A stretch of DNA of 14,465 bases from an uncultured Oscillospiraceae bacterium (GTDB lineage: Bacteria; Bacillota_A; Clostridia; Oscillospirales; Oscillospiraceae): contig CAKUMR010000009.1 in assembly GCA_934667865.1 (NCBI GenBank), positions 1 to 14,465 of the forward strand, read 5' to 3'. The translations under genes and the position numbers were made by a program. Below the pieces are notes generated by a model, which saw nothing but the letters and a program-made list of their open reading frames with translations, did not search any database and was not told the origin of the DNA. Positions 7,054 through 13,073 of the stretch are shown here, in pieces. Numbering within the stretch: position 1 is the first letter of the stretch; each line of letters opens with the position of its first letter.

Positions 7054-7731
7054 GTGATCTGGTGCGTGGAGGATGATGCCAGCATCCGTGACATCGAGGT
7101 GTACGCCCTGCAATCCAGCGGCTTTGAGGCCGCCGGCTTTGCCGACGGAACGGCCTTCTGGGATGCCTTGCAGCAGGCGCAGCTTCCGGAGCTGGTCGTG
7201 CTGGACGTGATGCTGCCCGGCGTGGACGGCGTGGAGCTGCTGCGCCGCATGAAGGCGTCCGAGCGCCTGCGCGCGATCCCCGTGGTCATGGCCACGGCCA
7301 AGGGCGCGGAGTATGATAAGGTACACGGCCTCGACCTCGGCGCGGACTACTATCTGGTCAAGCCCTTCGGCGTGATGGAGCTGGTATCCTGCGTCAAGGC
7401 GGTGCTGCGCCGCGCAAAGCCGCAGAGGGTGGAGCATCTGCTCCAGACCGGCGGCCTTACGGTCAATCTGGACGGCCGCACCGTCACGGCCGACGGAGAA
7501 AAGGTCGCCCTGACCTTCAAGGAATTTGAACTGCTGAAGCTCCTGCTGTCTCATCCCGGCGTCGTGTTCACGCGCGATAAGCTGATGGAGGAGGTCTGGG
7601 GCACGGACTACTGCGGCGAGAGCCGCACGGTGGATATGCACGTGCGTACCCTGCGGCAGAAGCTGGGGGCCTATGGCGACCGCATCGAAACCGTGCGCGG
7701 TGTGGGCTACCGGCTGGAGGGCGAAGGATGA
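7054..7731 (+). CDS. phoP: Response regulator PhoP (OmpR family)
   Basis: DNA-binding response regulator, 225 residues. The receiver domain (1-115) has acidic residues E6/D7/D8, phospho-acceptor D51 in VVLDVMLPG, T81 and K103 in LVKPF. A winged-helix OmpR/PhoB output domain spans about 130-222 and ends RTLRQKLGAYGDRIETVRGV, the usual form of the recognition region. Two GTG starts compete. The one at 7048 overlaps phoU by four bases but leaves only one base after AAGGAGG (7040-7046). The one at 7054 has seven bases of spacing and gives MIWCVEDD, as in related regulators, so I prefer it. Assignment as the phosphate regulator rests on position behind pst-phoU and on the Pho box; by sequence alone it is only an OmpR-family regulator. 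Confidence 0.9.
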   Translation: MIWCVEDDASIRDIEVYALQSSGFEAAGFADGTAFWDALQQAQLPELVVLDVMLPGVDGVELLRRMKASERLRAIPVVMATAKGAEYDKVHGLDLGADYYLVKPFGVMELVSCVKAVLRRAKPQRVEHLLQTGGLTVNLDGRTVTADGEKVALTFKEFELLKLLLSHPGVVFTRDKLMEEVWGTDYCGESRTVDMHVRTLRQKLGAYGDRIETVRGVGYRLEGEG

Positions 7732-9377
7732 CAAAGAAAATTTTTCGTTCCATGCTGCTGGTATCGGCAGTTGTACTGCTGGCCAGCCTTGTGGTCGTTG
7801 TGGCGTGCATGTACCGCTTCTCCGCGGACGCACAGGAGCGGCAGATCCACGATGACCTCAGTCTCGCGGCCGCCGCGGTCGAAACGGAGGGCGAGAGCTA
7901 TCTTTCCAAGGTTGCCGATACCCGCTACCGCCTGACGTGGGTCGCTGCGGACGGCACCGTGATCTATGACACCAAGGCCGACGCTGCCTCCCTGCCCAGC
8001 CACGCGGATCGTGCTGAAATTCAGGACGCGCTGGCAAACGGGGAGGGCGAAAGCGTCCGTTATTCCTCCACGCTGCTGGAAAAAACCATGTACTACGCCC
8101 GTCGCATGGACGACGGCACGGTGCTGCGTATTTCGGTCAGCCGCGCAACGGTGTGGGTGCTGGTCGTAGGGATGTTACAGCCCATCATTCTGCTGCTGCT
8201 TCTGGTGCTGATCCTTTCGGGCGTGCTGGCGCGGCAGCTGTCGAAGCACATCGTCGAGCCGCTCAATAACCTCGATCTGGAGCACCCTCTGGACAACGAT
8301 TCCTACGAGGAGCTGGCGCCGCTGCTGAGCCGCATCAACCGCCAGCGCAACCAGATCGACCGCCAGCTCCGCGAGCTGGAACGCAAGACCGACGAATTCT
8401 CCCAGATCACCCGCAGTATGCAGGAGGGTCTGGTGCTGCTGGACGACCGCTGGACGATCCTGAGCATCAACCCGGCGGCGCAGGAGCTGTTCCGCACGGA
8501 TTTGTCCTGCATCGGGCAGGATTTCCTGACCGTCGAGCGCGGGGTTGAGATGAGCGCGGCGATCGAGGAGGCCATGCGCAGCGGGCACAGCGCCTTCCGG
8601 ATGCACCGTAGTGCGCGCATCTACCAGCTCGATCTGACGCGCATCGAGTCCGGCGGCGCGGTCATTCTGACCTTCGACATCACCGAGCAGGAGGAGGCCG
8701 AGCAGAACCGCCGCGAATTCACAGCGAATGTTTCCCACGAGCTGAAAACGCCCCTGCAGGGCATCATCGGCAGCGCGGAGCTGCTGGAAAACGGCATGGT
8801 CAAGCCGGAGGACACCGCACGCTTTGTCGGACATATCCGCTCGGAGGCGCAGCGGCTGGTCACCCTGATCGGGGACATTATCCGCCTGTCGCAGCTCGAC
8901 GAGGGCGACGAAATGCCCATGGAGCCGGTCGATCTGCTGGCCACGGCGCAGGAGGCCGCAAACGATGTGCAGAGCGCGGCGGAGAAAAAGCACGTGAAGA
9001 TCACCGTGCAGGGCGAGCCTGCGGAGCTGACCGGCGTGCGCCGGCTGCTCTACGAGATCATCTACAATCTCTGCGACAACGCCGTGAAGTACAACGTTGA
9101 CGGCGGCAGCGTCGCAGTCCACGTGGAGTCCGGCGCGCAGAGCGCGGCCGTCACGGTAACGGATACCGGCATCGGCATCGCGCCGGAGCATCAGGGACGG
9201 ATCTTCGAGCGCTTCTACCGCGCGGACAAGAGCCACTCCAAGGCCTCCGGCGGCACCGGTCTGGGGCTTTCCATCGTGAAGCACGCCGTGCAGTATCACC
9301 ACGGCACGATCGACCTGCAAAGCGAGCCGGGCAAGGGCACGCGCATTACCGTCCGCTTCCCGAGGACGGAGGCATAA
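7728..9377 (+). CDS. phoR: Phosphate sensor histidine kinase PhoR
   Basis: Membrane sensor kinase, 549 residues. A first helix at about 8-28 and a second at about 142-168 enclose a 110-residue extracytoplasmic domain. A short HAMP-like linker, a PAS domain (about 222-325) and the kinase core follow. The phospho-accepting histidine is H337 in VSHELKTPLQG. ATP-binding motifs are NLCDNA (N451), DTGIGI (479-484), FERFYRADKSHS and GTGLGL (509-514). The ATG overlaps the phoP stop (ATGA), with GGAGG at 7716-7720. In the family it phosphorylates PhoP under phosphate limitation, controlled through PhoU and Pst. It ends seven bases before a strong terminator, so it closes the operon. Confidence 0.93.
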   Translation: MTKKIFRSMLLVSAVVLLASLVVVVACMYRFSADAQERQIHDDLSLAAAAVETEGESYLSKVADTRYRLTWVAADGTVIYDTKADAASLPSHADRAEIQDALANGEGESVRYSSTLLEKTMYYARRMDDGTVLRISVSRATVWVLVVGMLQPIILLLLLVLILSGVLARQLSKHIVEPLNNLDLEHPLDNDSYEELAPLLSRINRQRNQIDRQLRELERKTDEFSQITRSMQEGLVLLDDRWTILSINPAAQELFRTDLSCIGQDFLTVERGVEMSAAIEEAMRSGHSAFRMHRSARIYQLDLTRIESGGAVILTFDITEQEEAEQNRREFTANVSHELKTPLQGIIGSAELLENGMVKPEDTARFVGHIRSEAQRLVTLIGDIIRLSQLDEGDEMPMEPVDLLATAQEAANDVQSAAEKKHVKITVQGEPAELTGVRRLLYEIIYNLCDNAVKYNVDGGSVAVHVESGAQSAAVTVTDTGIGIAPEHQGRIFERFYRADKSHSKASGGTGLGLSIVKHAVQYHHGTIDLQSEPGKGTRITVRFPRTEA

Positions 9378-9383
9378 ATCATG

Positions 9384-9427
9384 CGGCAGCCGCGGCGGTT
9401 TTCCCGCCGCGGCTGCCGTTGTATTTG
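9384..9427 (+). terminator. Terminator of the pst-phoU-phoPR operon
   Basis: A perfect 15-bp GC-rich stem pairs 9384-9398 with 9404-9418 around a TTTTC loop, followed by TTGTATTTG. It starts seven bases after the phoR stop. Confidence 0.85.
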
Positions 9428-9444
9428 TACCGTCCCTTTTGCCG

Positions 9445-9479
9445 AAAAACGCACAAAACCCGCCCTGTCCGGGCGGGTT
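9445..9479 (-). terminator. Terminator of the pyrG unit
   Basis: A 9-bp stem pairs 9457-9465 with 9471-9479 around TGTCC. On the minus strand it is followed by TTTTGTGCGTTTTT, so it serves the converging unit, ten bases beyond the stop of the GIY-YIG gene. Confidence 0.8.
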
Positions 9480-9488
9480 CTGCTGTAG

Positions 9489-9737
9489 TTAGGGTTCCGT
9501 ATTTCCGATCAGGTGCAGCTTTTCCTCCCGGGAAAGCTGCTTGATCGCGTACTCCCGGCGGAGGGCCGCCGAGCGGTCGGGATACTGCTCGGTATGGAGC
9601 AGCTCCAGCGGGCCGCGGCCGCGCGTGTACTTCGCGCCCTTTCCGGCGCGGTGCGCCGCCAGACGGCGGGCCACGTCGTCCGTCGTGCCGGTGTAGAGCG
9701 TGCCGTCGCCGCAGCGCAGCACGTAGACATACCACAT
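9489..9737 (-). CDS. Small GIY-YIG domain protein (UPF0213 / YhbQ-like)
   Basis: A single-domain GIY-YIG protein of 82 residues, similar in length to the YhbQ/YazA group, whose role in cells is unclear (DNA repair or stress nuclease has been proposed). Visible features are the first strand WYVYVLRC (2-9), the YTG of the second motif (15-17), DVARRLAAH with R24/R25, and E62 in REYAIK, matching Tyr, Arg and metal-binding Glu positions of the family. The ATG at 9737 shares one base with the stop of the Dabb gene (TGATG) and has no clear ribosome binding site, so translation probably depends on reinitiation. An in-frame start at 9785 would add 16 unrelated residues and is not preferred. Confidence 0.85.
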   Translation of the reverse strand: MWYVYVLRCGDGTLYTGTTDDVARRLAAHRAGKGAKYTRGRGPLELLHTEQYPDRSAALRREYAIKQLSREEKLHLIGNTEP

Positions 9738-10021
9738 CAGATCGTCACGTCGATGGCGCGGCGGTCGGTGCGGATCTCCTTGCACAGCGAGGAAACGGCC
9801 ACATGACGCGGGTCGTTCTTGTAGCGCGCGACATCCTCCAGCGTGTCGAATTCCGACACCAGCACCGCGTCATAGGCGCTGCCCGGAACGGCGCTGCGCC
9901 GCACGGCCATGGAGCGGATGCACTCGATCTGTCCGTCCAGCGCGGCCAGACGGGTCAGGAATTCCTCGGCCTGCGCCTCGGTCCCCTCGCGGAATTTCCA
10001 CATGACAATGTGCTGTATCAT
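9737..10021 (-). CDS. Dabb (stress-responsive alpha/beta barrel) domain protein
   Basis: A 94-residue protein that fits the Dabb family of dimeric alpha/beta ferredoxin-like barrels. It begins [10 protein letters not shown], has the central strand [18 protein letters not shown] and ends in [10 protein letters not shown] and RRAIDV, all common to the family. Substrates are unknown for most members, and no catalytic residue can be named here. AGGAGG (complement of 10029-10034) lies seven bases before the ATG, and the start overlaps the pyrG stop by four bases, so it is co-translated with pyrG. It overlaps the next gene by one base. Confidence 0.85.
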   Translation of the reverse strand: MIQHIVMWKFREGTEAQAEEFLTRLAALDGQIECIRSMAVRRSAVPGSAYDAVLVSEFDTLEDVARYKNDPRHVAVSSLCKEIRTDRRAIDVTI

Positions 10022-11616
10022 TTCGTTTCCTCCTGTTTCTTAACGGCTGCGCCCACGAAGCCAAGGAAGAGCGGGTGCGGACGGTTCGGACGGGAATTGA
10101 ACTCCGGGTGCGCCTGCGTTGCGAGGAAGAAGGGATGCTCCGGCAGCTCCAGCATCTCCACGATGCGGCCGTCCGGGGACAGGCCGCACAGCGACATTCC
10201 GGCGTCCGTCAGCGCGGTGCGGTAGTCGTTGTTGACCTCGTAGCGGTGGCGGTGGCGCTCATGGATGAGGTCGGCGCCGTAGAGCTCGTGCGCCTTGCTG
10301 CCCGGTGCGAGCTTGCAGGGATAGGAGCCGAGGCGCAGCGTGCCGCCAAGATCAAGCACGCCCTCCTGCTCCGGCATCAGGTGGATGACGGGGTGCATGG
10401 TGTCGGGCATCAGCTCGATGCTGTGCGCGTCCTTCAGCCCCAGCACGTCGCGGGCAAATTCCACGATGGAAAGCTGCATTCCAAGGCACAGACCCAGATA
10501 GGGAACCTTATTCTCGCGGGCGTAGCGGATGGCGCAGAGCATACCGTCGATGCCGCGGCTGCCGAAGCCGCCGGGCACCAGCACGCCGGACACACCCTTG
10601 AGCGTCTCGGCGACATTTTCCGGCGTCACGGTTTCGGAATCCACCCAGCGGATACGCACATCCGTGCGATGGGCGACGCCCGCGTGCTTGAGCGCCTCGA
10701 CGACGCTGATATAGGCGTCGTGCAGCTTGGTATATTTGCCGACGAGTGCGACCTCGACGGACTTCTCCGGGTGTATCCAGCGGTCGCACATCTCGCGCCA
10801 CTGGTCAAGCTCAGGCGTGCGGTTTTCCAGCCCAAGGCTCTCGCAGACGACGTCCGCCAGATGCTCGCGCTCCATCATCAGCGGCACCTGATAGAGGATC
10901 TCCGCGTCCAGATTCTGAAGCACATGGCTCGGCTCGACATTGCAAAACAGCGCCAGCTTGTCGCGGATGTCCTGCGTGAGCGGATAGTCCGAGCGGCAGA
11001 CCAGCACATCCGGGCGCAGGCCAATGCCCTGAAGCTCACGGACGCTGCCCTGCGTGGGCTTGGTCTTCATCTCGCCGGAGGCCTTGAGATAGGGGATCAG
11101 CGTGACGAGCAGGATGATGGCGTTCTGCTTGCCCACCTCGTTCTGGAACTGGCGGATAGCCTCAAGGAAGGGAGAGCTTTCCATATCGCCCACGGTGCCG
11201 CCGACCTCAATGATGGCGACCTTATTGCCATCGCCGCGGTAGAAGCGGCGCTTGATCTCGTCGGTGATATGGGGAATGAACTGTACGGTACCGCCGCCGA
11301 AATCGCCGCGGCGCTCGCGCTCGAGGACGGTGCGATAGATGCGGCCGGCCGTGACGTTGGAGACGCGGCTGAGCTTTTCATCGATGAAACGCTCGTAGTG
11401 GCCGAGGTCAAGGTCGGTCTCCGCGCCGTCGTCGGTCACAAAAACCTCGCCATGCTGGATGGGGTTCATCGTGCCGGGGTCAACGTTGAAATAGGGGTCA
11501 AATTTCTGCATCGTCACCGCATAGCCGCGCGCCTTGAGAAGCCGTCCCAGAGACGCGGCCGTGATGCCCTTGCCGAGACCCGACACGACGCCGCCCAATA
11601 CAAATACATACTTCAT
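10018..11616 (-). CDS. pyrG: CTP synthase PyrG
   Basis: Converts UTP to CTP with ATP and glutamine-derived ammonia, the last step of pyrimidine nucleotide synthesis. The 532-residue protein is full length. The N-terminal synthetase domain (to about residue 265) opens with [10 protein letters not shown] (K16 in the P-loop) and [15 protein letters not shown], and contains [12 protein letters not shown]. The C-terminal class I glutamine amidotransferase has VPGGFGSRG, nucleophile C377 in LGLCLGMQ, and the catalytic pair H503 and E505 in AHPEF. AGAGGAG (complement of 11624-11630) is seven bases before the ATG. It heads a three-gene unit. The 101-base leader holds only a small 5-bp hairpin (11638-11642/11647-11651) and no clear attenuator of the Bacillus pyrG type. 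Confidence 0.97.
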   Translation of the reverse strand: MKYVFVLGGVVSGLGKGITAASLGRLLKARGYAVTMQKFDPYFNVDPGTMNPIQHGEVFVTDDGAETDLDLGHYERFIDEKLSRVSNVTAGRIYRTVLERERRGDFGGGTVQFIPHITDEIKRRFYRGDGNKVAIIEVGGTVGDMESSPFLEAIRQFQNEVGKQNAIILLVTLIPYLKASGEMKTKPTQGSVRELQGIGLRPDVLVCRSDYPLTQDIRDKLALFCNVEPSHVLQNLDAEILYQVPLMMEREHLADVVCESLGLENRTPELDQWREMCDRWIHPEKSVEVALVGKYTKLHDAYISVVEALKHAGVAHRTDVRIRWVDSETVTPENVAETLKGVSGVLVPGGFGSRGIDGMLCAIRYARENKVPYLGLCLGMQLSIVEFARDVLGLKDAHSIELMPDTMHPVIHLMPEQEGVLDLGGTLRLGSYPCKLAPGSKAHELYGADLIHERHRHRYEVNNDYRTALTDAGMSLCGLSPDGRIVEMLELPEHPFFLATQAHPEFNSRPNRPHPLFLGFVGAAVKKQEETK

Positions 11617-11658
11617 CTTCGTTCTCCTCTCTACGTTCCCGCCCTCGCGGGTTGCTGT

Positions 11659-11687
11659 TTGACATTTTATCTTGAATACGGTATAAT
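11659..11687 (+). promoter_or_regulatory. Perfect consensus sigma-A promoter for the alpha/beta hydrolase
   Basis: TTGACA at 11659-11664 and TATAAT at 11682-11687 are separated by exactly 17 bases. The start point would be near 11694, leaving about 24 bases of leader with AAAGGAAG at 11703-11710 before the GTG start. Confidence 0.88.
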
Positions 11688-11692
11688 CACCA
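11664..11692 (-). promoter_or_regulatory. Possible pyrG promoter overlapping the divergent one
   Basis: On the minus strand TAAAAT (complement of 11664-11669) lies 17 bases after TGGTGA (complement of 11687-11692). The -35 match is poor (three of six). It is the best candidate seen in the 101-base divergent gap and lies within the opposite promoter. Confidence 0.35.
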
Positions 11693-11717
11693 TAAGGCTT
11701 TCAAAGGAAGTGGTCGC

Positions 11718-12746
11718 GTGAAAAAGAAGCTCCGGCGCGCCGCGCTCATCGTGCTGCTGGTCTATGTGCTCTGCGGCATCGGCGCAACGCATCTGGTCTA
11801 TTCTTCCCAATTTCACAGGGTTTCCTCGCAGACGTGCAGCACATGGCCGCTCTATACAGACGTCGCGCAGGACTATCCGCGCCGCGAGGTGCATTTTGAT
11901 TCCGGCGAGACACTGCTCACCGGCTGGATCTACGGTGAAAGCGGCGATGCGCTGGTCATTCAGGCGCACGGCCTCGGCGCAACGGCAGAGACCTATCTGC
12001 CGCAGACGATGTGGTTCGTAGATCACGGCTACTGCGTTCTGACCTACGATGCGACCGGAACCGGCGCATCCGAGGGAAAGACCACGCGCGGCCTTTCGCA
12101 ATCGGCGATCGATCTGGATGCGGCGCTGAATTATGTCGCGCAGGATACGGTGCTCGCCGGACTGCCCGTTCTGCTGTTCGGGCACAGTTGGGGCGGCTAC
12201 GGCGCGGCAGCGGTGCTGAAGGATCATCCCGAGGTCAGCGCCTGCGCAAGCCTGTCTGCCTACGACACGCCCTTCAAGCTCATGTGCGAGCAGGCGGAGC
12301 GTTATTGCGGGCCGGTCTGCTATCTCTTTGCGCCCTTTGTGCTACTGCACGAGCGCGTATTATTCGGCGCGGCAGCCAACCAATCGGCCTCTGAGGCCGT
12401 TCGGAACAGCGGCGTGCCCGTTCTGGTCGTCCACGGCGACGCGGACAAAACCGTTCGCGCTGACGGTGCGGCGCTGATCGCGCGGACACTTTCGCAAAAT
12501 GCACAGACGCTTCTGCTCGAGGGAGAGACGCACATGAGCCTTTTGCGGCCGCATACGCGGGAATACGCAGACTATACGGACAAGATCAATGCAGACTATT
12601 CCGCGCTTTATGCCGACTATGACGGCGAAATTCCGGAGGAAATCCGGATCGAATTTTACGCCGGCGTGGATAAAACCGTCACCGGCGGCGTCTGGCAGAC
12701 ACTCATGGAGCGCATCGACGGCTTCTATCGTGCGGCGCTGCGCTGA
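11718..12746 (+). CDS. Membrane-anchored alpha/beta hydrolase
   Basis: A serine hydrolase of the alpha/beta fold, 342 residues. After a basic start, one hydrophobic helix (about residues 8-28) acts as an uncleaved anchor or signal, so the catalytic domain probably lies outside the membrane. The oxyanion HGLG begins at H84. The nucleophile is S157 in GHSWGG. The acid is probably D243 in HGDADKTV and the base H272 in GETHMSLL. The spacing fits a full triad with an inserted lid at about 175-225. Substrate is unknown; esterase, lipase-like and peptidase activity are all possible. Related proteins are often annotated as alpha/beta fold hydrolases of the BAAT/acyl-CoA or serine aminopeptidase S33 type. 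The start is GTG with AAAGGAAG seven bases upstream. It is a single-gene unit diverging from pyrG. Confidence 0.85.
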   Translation: MKKKLRRAALIVLLVYVLCGIGATHLVYSSQFHRVSSQTCSTWPLYTDVAQDYPRREVHFDSGETLLTGWIYGESGDALVIQAHGLGATAETYLPQTMWFVDHGYCVLTYDATGTGASEGKTTRGLSQSAIDLDAALNYVAQDTVLAGLPVLLFGHSWGGYGAAAVLKDHPEVSACASLSAYDTPFKLMCEQAERYCGPVCYLFAPFVLLHERVLFGAAANQSASEAVRNSGVPVLVVHGDADKTVRADGAALIARTLSQNAQTLLLEGETHMSLLRPHTREYADYTDKINADYSALYADYDGEIPEEIRIEFYAGVDKTVTGGVWQTLMERIDGFYRAALR

Positions 12747-12768
12747 TTTTCGGATTTTTCAAAGTCTG

Positions 12769-12800
12769 TTCACAGGATCTCCATATTTGTCCTGTATTCT
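12769..12800 (+). promoter_or_regulatory. Dyad and weak promoter-like sequence upstream of the RNA candidate
   Basis: ACAGGA at 12772-12777 and TCCTGT at 12790-12795 form an inverted repeat with a 12-base centre. The dyad overlaps TTCACA at 12769-12774 and TATTCT at 12795-12800, whose 20-base spacing is too long for a good promoter unless a regulator bends the DNA. It could be an operator, or merely a hairpin in the hydrolase 3' end. Confidence 0.35.
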
Positions 12801-12806
12801 AAAAGC

Positions 12807-12997
12807 ACAAGGAAGCGATGCGACGCTTCCCTCTCATAAAAAAGCTGCCGATGCCGCGGAAAGCTCTGCGGATGGCCAACGGCAGTGGAACGGAAAAGTC
12901 AATATCAGTCTAATCCCCGTGGCTTGCTTATGAGAAAGCCACGGGGATGCAGCTATCTGGGAAGCCTCCGAAGCCGTCATGGGTTCGGAGGTTTTTT
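12807..12997 (+). ncRNA. Candidate structured non-coding RNA of unknown family
   Basis: There is no gene between the hydrolase and pckA, but dense pairing is seen. GGAAGCG/CGCTTCC pairs at 12811-12817/12824-12830. CTGCCG/CGGCAG pairs at 12845-12850/12880-12885, enclosing CCGC/GCGG at 12854-12857/12868-12871. A perfect 13-bp stem joins 12913-12925 to 12936-12948 with a 10-base loop. Eight loop bases (12928-12935) are exactly complementary to 12832-12839, which predicts a pseudoknot. Two further long-range pairings, 12825-12831 with 12959-12965 and 12843-12848 with 12949-12954, would close a multi-branch core and compete with local hairpins. A terminator ends it. I compared it from memory with T-box, cobalamin, TPP, c-di-GMP, SRP, 6S and RNase P features and found no fit. 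The 5' end is uncertain. No plus-strand gene follows, so it is not a simple riboswitch leader. Confidence 0.55.
12965..12997 (+). terminator. Terminator of the RNA candidate (or of the hydrolase unit)
   Basis: CCTCCGAA at 12965-12972 pairs with TTCGGAGG at 12984-12991, followed directly by six T (12992-12997). The T run is on the plus strand only. Confidence 0.85.
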
Positions 12998-13001
12998 CAG
13001 T

Positions 13002-13046
13002 GAAAAAGGCCGTCCCGCCTTCCGCCCTCTGCGGTCAGGGGCGGAA
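13002..13046 (-). terminator. Possible pckA terminator
   Basis: TTCCGCCC at 13020-13027 pairs with GGGCGGAA at 13039-13046. On the minus strand a run of five T (complement of 13003-13007) follows after about a dozen GC-rich bases. The gap weakens the call, though it is the only candidate downstream of pckA. Confidence 0.4.
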
Positions 13047-13073
13047 AGCAGGTTGCGGCACTGCCAGATCGTA

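Noticed and set aside
8175..9320. 381-codon minus-strand frame opposite phoR
   Set aside because: No domain seen and fully covered by a well-supported kinase gene.
10075..11721. 548-codon plus-strand open frame opposite pyrG
   Set aside because: Longer than pyrG but histidine/alanine-rich with no motifs; pyrG has full catalytic residues and coupled neighbours, so this is an antisense shadow.
12880..12895. T-box-like string (AGTGGAACGG) in the RNA candidate
   Set aside because: Only GTGGAAC matches the T-box core. No specifier stem is seen and no plus-strand synthetase or amino-acid gene follows.
12747..12997. Riboswitch leader or 6S, SRP or RNase P RNA
   Set aside because: None of the conserved elements I know for these families are present, and the local multi-hairpin layout does not fit the single long 6S helix. 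No gene lies downstream on the same strand.
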